Below, piece by piece: positions 6,683-14,148 of a stretch of 64,000 nucleotides of DNA. The DNA comes from Faucicola sp902506225 (GTDB taxonomy: Bacteria > Pseudomonadota > Gammaproteobacteria > Pseudomonadales > Moraxellaceae). The stretch lies in the NCBI GenBank assembly GCA_902506225.1, contig LR733345.1:1612001-1676000 (forward strand), given 5' to 3'. The translations under genes and the position numbers were made by a program. Position 1 is the stretch's first letter. Every line of letters begins with the position of its first letter. The notes under the pieces are model-generated. The model saw only the letters and a list, made by a program, of their open reading frames with translations. It had not been told where the DNA came from and ran no database searches.

Positions 6683-6832
6683 ATGAAAATCAAATTCACT
6701 CAGCAAATCAGCGGATTCACCTTGCTTTATCTGTTTGCAAGCATCGTCCTTGGCACACTGTACTTTATCGAAAAAGCTGACAACAGCTATCTTGAACAAC
6801 GCTACTACCAATGCAGTGGCAAATATTACTAG
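6683..6832 (+). CDS. 49-aa membrane peptide of the early operon
   Basis: The frame starts at ATG 6683 with AAGGA 8 nt upstream. It encodes MKIKFTQQIS, then a hydrophobic helix (GFTLLYLFASIVLGTLYFI), and ends EQRYYQCSGKYY. It lies between the gp16-like gene and an IclR-like HTH gene, with about 10 nt on each side. A small inner-membrane protein is expected. I do not recognise a family, and no function can be given. Confidence 0.6.
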   Translation: MKIKFTQQISGFTLLYLFASIVLGTLYFIEKADNSYLEQRYYQCSGKYY

Positions 6833-6841
6833 GAGGCAATC

Positions 6842-7147
6842 ATGGCAAATTCAACACTCAGAGCATTAAAGATTCAAAAATTACTCGCAGGCAAATCATT
6901 GACGGGTATGCGACTCAAAGACATCGCCAAAGCCTTAGCAGAGAACGAATCCACCACCTATCGCACTTTACAGGACATGATAGCCGAGGGCTTTGTCATA
7001 CAGTTCGAGCACAACGACCACTATGCGCTATCTAGTAGCTGTCTAGCTATCGCTACCGCTCACAGTATTGAGATAGGGCAAGCCCAAGACAGGCTTAACA
7101 GCATCACTCAACGGGTCACCGCCAACGCCCATCAATTTTTAAACTAA
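6842..7147 (+). CDS. IclR-type winged-helix regulator, phage-encoded
   Basis: This 101-aa protein has residues 5-65 (LRALKIQKLLAGKSLTGMRL, then DIAKALAENESTTYRTLQDM) forming an IclR-like winged helix with no effector-binding domain. A helical tail follows. AGGAGG precedes the ATG. It belongs to the early operon and probably binds phage DNA to tune early transcription. Similar stand-alone IclR-HTH proteins occur in BcepMu-like phages. The downstream gene starts 10 nt later. Confidence 0.75.
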   Translation: MANSTLRALKIQKLLAGKSLTGMRLKDIAKALAENESTTYRTLQDMIAEGFVIQFEHNDHYALSSSCLAIATAHSIEIGQAQDRLNSITQRVTANAHQFLN

Positions 7148-7157
7148 GGAAACCCTG

Positions 7158-8120
7158 ATGACCAACATCACCCATACCCAAAGTACCATAGCCCAGTTAG
7201 CCAGTGCTGTTAATGAAAACCAAATGCAACTATCTGAAAAAATTGGCGCATTAAAAGCCACTGCATTTATCAAAAAACTGGTGACTGTCACCGAAATTAA
7301 AATGCTTGCCGAACTCAAAGAAACCAAAGAATACAAGGGTTTACAGGTATTTGACCCTGATGGAAAACTGGTGACTGTCACCAGTTGGGAAGACTTTTGC
7401 AAAGCGATAGGTCAGAGCCGTGAGCATTTAGATGAAAACATTCGCAATCTTTCTACTTTTGGCGAAGACTTTTTAGAAACCTCACAACGCATGGGGCTAG
7501 GCTACCGTGACCTGCGTAAACTCCGCAAACTGCCCGAAGACGAACAACAAGTCATCATCAATGGCGAAGCCGTCAAAGCCGAAGACAAAGAATCCTTAAT
7601 TGACCTTATCGAAGAAATGAGCGTCAAACACGCCAAAGACAAAGAAGCTTTGCAGAACCAAGCCAAAGCCCTAGAAAAAACCATCAAAGACCTAGAGAGC
7701 GAGGCAAGAGCCAAGGACGCCGTCTTAGCCAACAAAGACAAAAAAATCAACGAGCTTGACGGCAAACTCACCGTGCGAAAACAGCCTGACCAATTTAAAC
7801 AAGTGCAAATCGAAGTCGAACAACACATCAATGACGAACTTGCCCAAGCCAGTGCCTCAGTACTCACAGCGATTAGCCAATTTAACGCCAAAGTCGAGCT
7901 ACTTACCAGCCAAGCAGGGGAAAACTTTTTACCGCATCTAAAAGACAAAATCCAGCAGGACATCAGCGTTGTCTATAACCGCATCGCTCAAGTTGGCTTT
8001 GAGGTGGGTGTGGACTTAGAGATTATGATGAAGCCCGACTGGTTAGACACAGATAGCCAACCTGCCGATATTCCCGATTTTGAATTATCCACTTACACCG
8101 AAGCCGATTTAGACAAATAG
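7158..8120 (+). CDS. Early-operon coiled-coil protein of unknown function
   Basis: This 320-aa protein lies just before the transposase gene. Residues 20-130 look globular (TAFIKKLVTVTEIKMLAELK, later SWEDFCKAIGQSREHLDENI). Residues 150-225 form a long charged coiled coil (KDKEALQNQAKALEKTIKDL and onward). The C-terminal third is helical and acidic. I recognise no catalytic motif. Its place upstream of A and B suggests an accessory to transposition or early DNA handling. The codons for KLVTVT occur twice and carry a 19-bp repeat with a palindromic core (7274-7292, 7364-7382), a possible protein-binding site inside the gene. Confidence 0.65.
   Translation: MTNITHTQSTIAQLASAVNENQMQLSEKIGALKATAFIKKLVTVTEIKMLAELKETKEYKGLQVFDPDGKLVTVTSWEDFCKAIGQSREHLDENIRNLSTFGEDFLETSQRMGLGYRDLRKLRKLPEDEQQVIINGEAVKAEDKESLIDLIEEMSVKHAKDKEALQNQAKALEKTIKDLESEARAKDAVLANKDKKINELDGKLTVRKQPDQFKQVQIEVEQHINDELAQASASVLTAISQFNAKVELLTSQAGENFLPHLKDKIQQDISVVYNRIAQVGFEVGVDLEIMMKPDWLDTDSQPADIPDFELSTYTEADLDK
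7274..7386. repeat. Duplicated palindromic 19-mer inside an early gene
   Basis: AAAACTGGTGACTGTCACC occurs at 7274-7292 and 7364-7382, exactly 90 bp apart. Each copy contains GGTGAC-T-GTCACC. The second extends to a 21-bp perfect palindrome (10-bp arms AACTGGTGAC and GTCACCAGTT, 7366-7386). Confidence 0.75.
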
Positions 8121-8128
8121 AGAACCAA

Positions 8129-9877
8129 ATGGATACCGCTACTTTAGACTACTTAAGACAACTTGCCGACAACATCGACAAAGCCAAACATGGTGAGGTT
8201 ACGCCACTTATCGACAAAGCGGCGGTATTTCTCAACTGCTCCAACAAACAAGTCTATGCCAAACTCAAAGAAGCAGGACTAAGCCGAAAAACAAAATCAG
8301 GCACACGCAAACCTAGAGCTGATAAAGGCAAAAGCACTATTACCCGTGAGCAAGCCGAGTTAATTGGTGGCATGATTTTAGTTGCCACCCGTGCCAATGG
8401 CAAACGCATCTTGTCGGTCAAAGACGCTGCCGAGATTTTGCGAGCCGATGGCAAACTGCCCGACGTTGACACCACCACCATTTTGCGGGCATTGCGTGCT
8501 TATCATTGCCATCCCGACCAGCTTGCCACACCCACAGCTCACACTCAGCAACGTAGCCTACACCCCAACCATGTATGGCAAATTGACGCATCTGTTTGTG
8601 TCTTGTTCTACCTGCCTAAAGGCGGCTTGGCGGTCATGGAAGAAAAAGAATTTTATAAAAACAAACCGCAAAACATCAAACGGATTGAGAACGACCGTGT
8701 CATTCGCTATGTCATCACCGACCACTACAGCGGGGCGCTTTACCTTGAATACGTCACAGGGGCAGAGTCGAGCGAAAACCTGATTCATGTATTTACCAAT
8801 GCCATCCAAAAACGTGACGGCAACGACCCTATGCACGGTGTACCCTTTGGACTCGGTATGGACAGAGGCTCTGCCAATATTAGCGGTTTTTTTCTTAACT
8901 ACCTTGAGCGATTAGGCATTACCCCAATCGTCCACGGCACAGGCAATAGCCGTGCTAAAGGCAGTGTTGAAAAGGCACAGGATATCGTCGAAACTAAGTT
9001 TGAAAGCCGATTAACTTTCTTAAACGTCAAATCCATCGACGAACTAAATGCCTACGCAACCAAATGGCGTACCCATTTTAATGCCAACGCTATCCATAGC
9101 CGTCATGGTCACACACGTAACCGTATATGGCTCACCATCGAGCGTGAGCAGTTACGCCTAGCTCCAAGCGTTGAGATATGCCGAGAACTGGTTACCACCA
9201 AGCCAAAAACCATGAAAGTACGTGGTGACTTGACCGTCACTCACACCATCAAAGGCTATGGCAACCAAGGCTACGACTTGACCCATATTCCACAGATTTA
9301 CCCACGTGCCGAAGTCGAGATAGTCGTCAATCCTTACCGCGTACCCGACATTGATGTACGTTTTATGGGGCAAGTTTATACCGTTAGTCCAGTTACCACC
9401 GACTTTGCAGGCTTTACTATTAATGCCCCTGTCATTGGCGAAACCATCACTGCCAAACCCGATAGCATGGCAGACACCAACCGCAAAGCCATGCTAAAAG
9501 CCGCCTACAACGCCGACACCGAAGCCCAAGTGGACAAAGCCCGCAAAGCCAAACAAGCCGCTTATGACGGTGTAGTTAATGCAATGGCAGACGTGGACAA
9601 CAGCCACCTTGACGGCAACGTGCCAACGGTTATCACCAGAGCAGGCACGACCATTGACACCACCGCCCATATACCAAACCGTGAGGTTAAACCGCTTACT
9701 CATGTGGAAGCGGCTATGCAAATTCGCGGCATCCTAGGCGATGGTTGGACAGCCGAGCATTATAAGGCAGTACAAGCCCAATATCCCAATGGTGTACCAG
9801 CCACTGCCATTGACGAAATCATCGACCGTATCCGTCAGGGCGAACCAATTAACTATCTAAAAGTGGTGAACCAATGA
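8129..9877 (+). CDS. Mu-like DDE transposase (A protein)
   Basis: This is the recombinase that integrates and replicates the phage by transposition (582 aa). Catalytic residues are visible as WQIDAS (Asp153), GMDRGSAN (Asp245) and GSVEKAQD (Glu281), the DDE triad of an RNase H-like core. The N-terminal 140 residues contain HTH-like segments for end binding, and a beta-barrel (Mu-type C-terminal) domain follows near 360-440. The C-terminal tail (AEHYKAVQAQYP near 550) should contact the B ATPase. It is shorter than MuA (663 aa). The next gene starts inside its stop codon (ATGA), so A and B are coupled. Confidence 0.95.
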   Translation: MDTATLDYLRQLADNIDKAKHGEVTPLIDKAAVFLNCSNKQVYAKLKEAGLSRKTKSGTRKPRADKGKSTITREQAELIGGMILVATRANGKRILSVKDAAEILRADGKLPDVDTTTILRALRAYHCHPDQLATPTAHTQQRSLHPNHVWQIDASVCVLFYLPKGGLAVMEEKEFYKNKPQNIKRIENDRVIRYVITDHYSGALYLEYVTGAESSENLIHVFTNAIQKRDGNDPMHGVPFGLGMDRGSANISGFFLNYLERLGITPIVHGTGNSRAKGSVEKAQDIVETKFESRLTFLNVKSIDELNAYATKWRTHFNANAIHSRHGHTRNRIWLTIEREQLRLAPSVEICRELVTTKPKTMKVRGDLTVTHTIKGYGNQGYDLTHIPQIYPRAEVEIVVNPYRVPDIDVRFMGQVYTVSPVTTDFAGFTINAPVIGETITAKPDSMADTNRKAMLKAAYNADTEAQVDKARKAKQAAYDGVVNAMADVDNSHLDGNVPTVITRAGTTIDTTAHIPNREVKPLTHVEAAMQIRGILGDGWTAEHYKAVQAQYPNGVPATAIDEIIDRIRQGEPINYLKVVNQ

Positions 9878-11073
9878 GCCAATTAAAAACTTTATTAGAA
9901 CAAAATCATATTAGCCAGCGTGCTTTGGCAGAAGCGATAAATTTAAGCCCTGCTACGGTTAATAACATTATCAATAAAGGAATTTATCCAAAACACCTAC
10001 CCAATGATGCTCTTGAAAGAAGAATTATTAAAGCTTTAACAGATAAGGGTTTGGATGAAAACAAAGTCTCTAAAGCATTAACTCGAGACTATCTTGATAA
10101 CTATATGAAATCGCCATCATTGGCTGAAACACTAGGCTTAAATAACACAACTGAAAACCCGCAACAAGAGGACGACCTTATGCTACTACGCAAACAAACC
10201 CTATCCCAAACTGCCAAAAAGCAATTCGGGCTATTTACCAACCCATTCACCAATGACATTCGGTCAGCTGATGAACTGTATCAATCCAGCGACACCACCT
10301 ATGTGCGTGCCGCCATGCACCACACCGCCAAACACGGGGGCTTTATTGCCGTGACAGGTGAGAGCGGAGCAGGTAAAACCACCCTTAAACGTGACTTGAT
10401 TGACCGATTGAAGCGTGAAAATCAGTCGATAATCGTCATTGAACCCTATGTGTTAGCCGCCGAAGACAACGACATCAAAGGCAAAACGCTCAAAGCCGCC
10501 CACATCGCCGAAGCGATTTTGCACGCATTAAGCCCGCTTGAAAATGCCAAGCGTAGCCCTGAAGCCCGTTTCCGCCAAGTGCATAACGTACTCAAAGAAA
10601 GCCACAAGGCAGGCAACAGCCATGTATTACTCATTGAAGAAGCCCATAGTCTGCCAATTCCAACCTTAAAGCATTTGAAGCGGTTTTTTGAATTAGAAGA
10701 CGGCTACGACAAATTGCTAGGCATCATTTTAATCGGACAAAACGAACTGGCGTTAAAGCTATCCGAGCAAAACCCTGCGATTCGTGAAGTCGTGCAACGC
10801 TGTGAAATCGTCACGCTTGAACCGATTGCCCCAAGCGAACTTGGAACGTATCTAACCAAACGTCTAGGCAAACACGCCGAGCTAAAAAACATCATTGATG
10901 ACAGTGGTATCAATGCCATCGCCAGCCGTCTTGTGCGGACTGACAACCGTGGCAAAGTTGTGCAAAGCCTGCTGTATCCGCTGGCGGTGGGCAATTTACT
11001 GACTGGGGCAATGAATATGGCAGCCGAGCTTGGCGTACCCGTCGTCAATGCTGACATTATTAATAACGTTTAA
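9874..11073 (+). CDS. Transposition ATPase (MuB/TnpB-like) with N-terminal HTH
   Basis: This is the AAA ATPase that captures target DNA and activates the transposase (399 aa). Residues 1-75 form an XRE-like HTH (HISQRALAEAINLSPATVNN). Walker A is GESGAGKTT at 162-170 and Walker B is VLLIEEAH at 251-258. A sensor-like ILIGQNELALKL comes later. It overlaps the transposase stop by 4 nt. The first 280 bp are visibly more A+T-rich and use different codons from the ATPase part, which suggests the DNA-binding head was exchanged between phages. Assignment is by motifs and by the A-B gene order. Confidence 0.92.
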   Translation: MSQLKTLLEQNHISQRALAEAINLSPATVNNIINKGIYPKHLPNDALERRIIKALTDKGLDENKVSKALTRDYLDNYMKSPSLAETLGLNNTTENPQQEDDLMLLRKQTLSQTAKKQFGLFTNPFTNDIRSADELYQSSDTTYVRAAMHHTAKHGGFIAVTGESGAGKTTLKRDLIDRLKRENQSIIVIEPYVLAAEDNDIKGKTLKAAHIAEAILHALSPLENAKRSPEARFRQVHNVLKESHKAGNSHVLLIEEAHSLPIPTLKHLKRFFELEDGYDKLLGIILIGQNELALKLSEQNPAIREVVQRCEIVTLEPIAPSELGTYLTKRLGKHAELKNIIDDSGINAIASRLVRTDNRGKVVQSLLYPLAVGNLLTGAMNMAAELGVPVVNADIINNV

Positions 11074-11088
11074 CTTTAAACCACCACC

Positions 11089-11119
11089 GTAGGGTGGGTT
11101 AGCGACAGCGTTACCCACC
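11089..11119. repeat. REP-like element with GTAGGG head
   Basis: GTAGGGTGGGTTAGCG is followed by a loop and GCGTTACCCACC: a GTAG tetranucleotide then an imperfect hairpin (core arms GGTGGGT and ACCCACC). It sits between the B gene and the next early gene. The form matches REP elements recognised by RAYT-type transposases. Confidence 0.6.
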
Positions 11120-11138
11120 AATTTATAAGGAATCAATC

Positions 11139-11444
11139 ATGGAACAGCAACCTTCAAGACTCAACCAAGTTTTAGACCAAATCTGCTTTGAACTAGGCAA
11201 AGCTATGGGTAAGCACCCCCAATACCCAACTGACCCATTACACGCACTCGCCATTCTTGGTGAAGAATTTGGTGAACTAACTAAAGACACGCTTCAACTA
11301 GTCTATGAACCACATAAAACCAGTCTTGATAATGTCAAAGCTGAAGCATTACAGACAGCAACAATGGCAGTCCGCTTTCTATTAAGTATTGACGAGTTTG
11401 AATTTAAACAATCCCAACAACACAACCAAGCCCATGCCTTATAA
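11139..11444 (+). CDS. MazG-like nucleotide pyrophosphohydrolase-type phage protein
   Basis: This 101-aa helical protein contains LAILGEEFGELTKD (an ExxE-type metal site, residues 31-44) and KAEALQTATMAVRFLLS (70-86). This pattern fits the all-alpha NTP pyrophosphatase (MazG-like) superfamily, which removes or balances nucleotides. The second acidic motif is weaker than in classical MazG, so activity is uncertain. It follows the B ATPase in the early operon and precedes gam. AAGGA lies about 8 nt before the ATG. Such genes are frequent in the early regions of transposable phages. Confidence 0.6.
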   Translation: MEQQPSRLNQVLDQICFELGKAMGKHPQYPTDPLHALAILGEEFGELTKDTLQLVYEPHKTSLDNVKAEALQTATMAVRFLLSIDEFEFKQSQQHNQAHAL

Positions 11445-11455
11445 GGAGCAACCCA

Positions 11456-11971
11456 ATGGCTAAAACCACCAAAATCAAGACCGTTGCCAGTGTCCTTGCT
11501 TGCCAAAGCAAAGACCAAGTGATGGACTTTATTCGCCAAATCGGTGACAAACAGCGTGAAATTATCCGTATCGAAACTCGCATGAACGACAAAATCGCCG
11601 AAATCACCGACAGCCACAAAGGCGACATTACCAAAATCCAGCTAGAAATTGAAAGCATGACCACCGCTGTGCAAACATGGTGTGAAGCCAACCGCAGCAG
11701 CTTGCTCAAAAAAGGCTTAAAAACCGCCAATCTCATCACAGGCGAAGTCTCATGGCGGTTTAACCCACCAAGCGTCAGCCTACGCAAAATCGAAGACGTA
11801 CTTGCCAATCTCAAAGAAAAAGGCTTGACCCGATTTATCCGTATCAAAGAAGAGGTGAATAAAGAAGCCATCCTAGCCGAGCCGCAAGCCGTGGCAGACG
11901 TGGCAGGTGTGACTATCAAAAGTGGCAACGAATACTTTGAAATCAAACCCTTTGAAGTGGATGTGAAATAA
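11456..11971 (+). CDS. gam: Host-nuclease inhibitor Gam (Mu Gam-like)
   Basis: This 171-aa protein is a long N-terminal helical hairpin (DKQREIIRIETRMNDKIAEI) followed by the conserved block GEVSWRFNPPSVSLRKIEDV and then LTRFIRIKEEVNKEAILAEP. This is the Mu Gam family, a Ku-like protein that coats double-stranded DNA ends and blocks exonucleases, notably RecBCD. That host enzyme is encoded further right in this same window (25.6-36.7 kb). The next gene starts at the last base of its stop. Length and motifs are complete. Confidence 0.92.
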   Translation: MAKTTKIKTVASVLACQSKDQVMDFIRQIGDKQREIIRIETRMNDKIAEITDSHKGDITKIQLEIESMTTAVQTWCEANRSSLLKKGLKTANLITGEVSWRFNPPSVSLRKIEDVLANLKEKGLTRFIRIKEEVNKEAILAEPQAVADVAGVTIKSGNEYFEIKPFEVDVK

Positions 11972-12189
11972 TGCCAAAACACCGCAACCCACCGCAAATC
12001 TTTACCATCAAAGGCAATGCCATCCATTTAACAGGGGCTAAGAAAAAACTTAGCGTACAAGAAGAAGAGCAACTTTGGGCTGTATTGAGTCGCCGTCATT
12101 GGGGACGAATCACCAAAGCACTAGGAAAAGCCTTTCAACTAGCACAACAAAACCGCCGTCAGTCGGTCACTGACAAACAACTCAACTAA
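11971..12189 (+). CDS. Small basic early protein, unknown
   Basis: This 72-aa basic protein begins MPKHRNPPQIFTIKGNAIHL, with a later RRHWGRITKALGKAFQLAQQ segment. I do not recognise a family. Its start codon shares a base with the gam stop, and the HU gene follows after 14 nt, so it is firmly inside the early operon. It may be a small nucleic-acid-binding protein given its charge, which is a guess. Confidence 0.55.
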   Translation: MPKHRNPPQIFTIKGNAIHLTGAKKKLSVQEEEQLWAVLSRRHWGRITKALGKAFQLAQQNRRQSVTDKQLN

Positions 12190-12203
12190 AAAAGGAAACA
12201 ACT

Positions 12204-12476
12204 ATGAACAAATCAGAACTCGTTAAATCAATCGCCACCAAATCAGGATTGACCGCAGAACAAGCCACCCAAGCCCTTAATGGCTTGACCGAAACCATCA
12301 GCGAAACTCTAGCCAAAGGTGACGAAATTACACTAGTTGGCTTTGGCACATTCAAAGTCACCCAGCGTCAAGCCAAAACAGGTCGCAACCCAGCCACAGG
12401 CGAAACCATCCAAATCCCTGCCAAAAAAGCCCCAATTTTCAAGGCAGGTAAAGCGTTAAAAGATGCTGTTCAATAA
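12204..12476 (+). CDS. HU-family DNA-binding protein, phage-encoded
   Basis: This 90-aa protein is a complete HU/IHF fold: MNKSELVKSIATKSGLTAEQ at the start, GDEITLVGFGTFKVTQRQAK in the middle, the arm RNPATGETIQIPAKK, and FKAGKALKDAV at the end. It bends and compacts DNA. In Mu-type transposition HU and IHF assist assembly of the transpososome, so a phage-encoded copy next to A, B and gam makes sense. A+G-rich GGAAACA precedes the ATG. Confidence 0.93.
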   Translation: MNKSELVKSIATKSGLTAEQATQALNGLTETISETLAKGDEITLVGFGTFKVTQRQAKTGRNPATGETIQIPAKKAPIFKAGKALKDAVQ

Positions 12477-12500
12477 CCTGTATTCATCTCAACTAACCCT

Positions 12501-12523
12501 GTAGGGGCGTATGGCATACGCCC
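12501..12523. repeat. REP-like element with GTAGGGG head and 9-bp palindrome
   Basis: GTAGGGGCGTATG followed by G and CATACGCCC forms a perfect hairpin (GGGCGTATG with CATACGCCC) headed by GTAG. It lies between the HU gene and the Gp49-like gene. It is similar in design to the element at 11089-11119. Confidence 0.65.
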
Positions 12524-12550
12524 TTATTTCAAACTAATAAAGGAAAATCC

Positions 12551-12859
12551 ATGTCAGATATTACCAAACTTACCCCCGAAATCTTAGAAAGCAAAATTAT
12601 TGGTGAACAATACCACCAATTTGAAGGCACAACAGTCACCATCTGCTGTATGACCCTAGAAAATGGCTTCAATGTCGTTGGCGAAAGTGCCTGTATTAGC
12701 CCTGTCAACTTTGATGCTGAAATTGGCAAAAAAGTCGCCCGTGACAATGCTTTTAATAAACTTTGGAAACTCTATAGCTTTAATGCCAAGCAAGAACAAC
12801 ATTACGAAAAAGAATGGACGAATTTTGCACACGATAACGCATACCCCAGTGCAGAATAA
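12551..12859 (+). CDS. Phage Gp49-family protein
   Basis: This 102-aa protein carries the family signature ESKIIGEQYHQFEGTTVTIC, followed by CMTLENGFNVVGESACISPV and then FDAEIGKKVARDNAFNKLWK. These are the hallmarks of the Gp49-like family of phage proteins (N4 gp49-related), whose function is unknown. It is likely a small structural or regulatory early protein. It is preceded by AAAGGAAAA and followed at once by a strong terminator. Confidence 0.8.
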   Translation: MSDITKLTPEILESKIIGEQYHQFEGTTVTICCMTLENGFNVVGESACISPVNFDAEIGKKVARDNAFNKLWKLYSFNAKQEQHYEKEWTNFAHDNAYPSAE

Positions 12860-12871
12860 AACTACCTAATG

Positions 12872-12908
12872 AAAAAAGGCGTGTTAGCCAGCCTGACACG
12901 CCTTTTTT
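12872..12908. terminator. Bidirectional intrinsic terminator inside the early block
   Basis: Perfect 12-bp arms AAAAAAGGCGTG and CACGCCTTTTTT enclose a 13-nt loop. It separates the gp49-like gene from gemA, so gemA must rely on read-through or its own promoter. Confidence 0.85.
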
Positions 12909-12930
12909 ACGACTAAAACAAGGTAAACCC

Positions 12931-13620
12931 ATGAACCCAGCGACCCAAAACCGACTAACCCGATACCGCCAACATATAGAGACACTTATGACAGCAGACA
13001 TTAAATCAACCACCCCTAACCATAGCAAAGGCTTAGACCGCAAAAAACTTATCCAACTTATCCATGTCGCCAAATCACAACTGCACCTAGACGATGACAC
13101 CTACCGAGCCAGTCTAATCCGCATCACAAGCAAAAACAGTACTAAAGCCATGACAATACCTGAGCTTAACAAAGTCCTAGACGACTTCAAAACCAAAGGC
13201 TTCAAAGTCGCCCCCCAAAAAGCAGGCAAACTCAAAAAAGCCGATGACGACCAATCCAAACTTATCCGCCACCTATGGCTATCCCTGCACGCATTGGGCG
13301 AAGTCCGTGACCCCCGAGAATCCGCCCTTGCCAACTACGTCAAACGCCAAACAGGCGTACAATTTCTACAATGGCTCACCATGTCACAAGCCAGTACCGT
13401 TATCGAATCACTCAAAAAATGGGAAATGCGTATTTTAAAACCCCGTGCCAAAGCCGTCCTTGCTGCCATACAAAAAGGCACAATCGACCATGAAATAATC
13501 ACATCTGAGCTACTCAAATGGCTTATCAGCACAGGCGAAGGCAAATATAAAGCCATATCAGAAACCAATTATGCCACCTTCATCCAAACCTACGCCAAAC
13601 TTCAACCACCCACCGCCTAA
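12931..13620 (+). CDS. gemA: GemA/gp16 (DUF1018) regulatory protein of Mu-like phage
   Basis: This 229-aa protein has the conserved DUF1018 core: KLIQLIHVAKSQLHLDDDTY near residues 35-54, then RASLIRITSKNSTKAMTIPE, and HLWLSLHALGEVRDPRESAL near 115-135. In Mu, GemA modulates host DNA gyrase and gene expression. Here it is the penultimate early gene, before mor, as in Mu. AAGG lies about 7 nt upstream of the start. An internal ATG near residue 21 would give the more usual family length. A GCCCCAG/CTGGGGC terminator follows the gene. Confidence 0.88.
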   Translation: MNPATQNRLTRYRQHIETLMTADIKSTTPNHSKGLDRKKLIQLIHVAKSQLHLDDDTYRASLIRITSKNSTKAMTIPELNKVLDDFKTKGFKVAPQKAGKLKKADDDQSKLIRHLWLSLHALGEVRDPRESALANYVKRQTGVQFLQWLTMSQASTVIESLKKWEMRILKPRAKAVLAAIQKGTIDHEIITSELLKWLISTGEGKYKAISETNYATFIQTYAKLQPPTA

Positions 13621-13639
13621 CACCATTACGCCAACCACC

Positions 13640-13665
13640 GCCCCAGCACCCACTGGGGCTTTTTT
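13640..13665 (+). terminator. Intrinsic terminator after gemA
   Basis: A stem GCCCCAG (13640-13646) with CTGGGGC (13653-13659) is followed by six T. It isolates mor from the early transcript. Confidence 0.85.
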
Positions 13666-13712
13666 ATCACCAAATACGTCGCCGAAGTCGCTTTTCACCT
13701 TAAATACAAGTA

Positions 13713-13732
13713 AAATGATACATATTTATCAT
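13713..13732. promoter_or_regulatory. Palindromic 20-mer upstream of mor (copy 1)
   Basis: AAATGATACATATTTATCAT, with arms ATGATA and TATCAT, lies 16 bp before the mor start. TAAAAT (13711-13716) overlaps it as a candidate -10. The same 20 bases recur at 14129-14148. It is probably an operator for mor control (inference). Confidence 0.6.
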
Positions 13733-13747
13733 AATTTAGGTTCATAT

Positions 13748-14119
13748 ATGCCAAAGCAAAAAAGACAGCGTGGCAAATTTAACGAGCAAGCAGACCGCTT
13801 TTTCAATGACGTTCGCACCATAGGCGGTGAGACCATCGCCAAAACGCTTGATATCGACGAAGCTACCGCCACCCAAATCGCCAACGAAATCGCCCACAAA
13901 CTTAGCCAATACTGGGGTGGCAGTATGTTCTACGTCCAAAAATACAGCCCTTGGGTCGCCCATGAGCGTGACTTAGCAATATGGGAGGCATTTAACGGTC
14001 GCAACCACCAAGAGCTTGGCAAACAATTTAACCTATCATTACCATACATCTATGAAATTCTCGCTCGCATGCGTAAGTCCACCGATAAACAAAAAGACCT
14101 ATTCGATTTATCAGAATAG
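13748..14119 (+). CDS. mor: Mor-family middle/late transcription activator
   Basis: This 123-aa protein starts at ATG 13748 (MPKQKRQRGKFNEQADRFFN). A longer in-frame start lies inside gemA and upstream of the terminator, so it is rejected. Residues 50-120 match the Mor/C family: a dimerisation part (IANEIAHKLSQYWGGSMFYV) and a C-terminal HTH (HQELGKQFNLSLPYIYEILA then RMRKSTDKQ). Mor activates the next transcription phase in Mu. Here the late genes lie on the other arm, about 9.5 kb away and in opposite orientation. The gene is bracketed by two copies of a 20-bp palindrome. Confidence 0.9.
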   Translation: MPKQKRQRGKFNEQADRFFNDVRTIGGETIAKTLDIDEATATQIANEIAHKLSQYWGGSMFYVQKYSPWVAHERDLAIWEAFNGRNHQELGKQFNLSLPYIYEILARMRKSTDKQKDLFDLSE

Positions 14120-14128
14120 GTCAGTTAT

Positions 14129-14148
14129 AAATGATACATATTTATCAT
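14129..14148. promoter_or_regulatory. Palindromic 20-mer downstream of mor (copy 2)
   Basis: It is identical to 13713-13732 (arms ATGATA and TATCAT around CATATT) and lies 9 bp after the mor stop, about 110 bp from the phage end. It may bind a regulator or the transposase. Confidence 0.55.

Noticed and set aside
7502..7963. Minus-strand open frame within the coiled-coil early gene
   Set aside because: Ser/Leu-rich composition is the mirror of the Lys/Glu/Asp codons on the other strand.
11404..12027. Long minus-strand open frame opposite gam
   Set aside because: It is antisense to the well-supported gam and the small early gene, has no family motif and no ribosome site.
13571..13747. N-terminal extension of mor
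   Set aside because: It would start within gemA and cross the gemA terminator; the Mor homology begins at ATG 13748.
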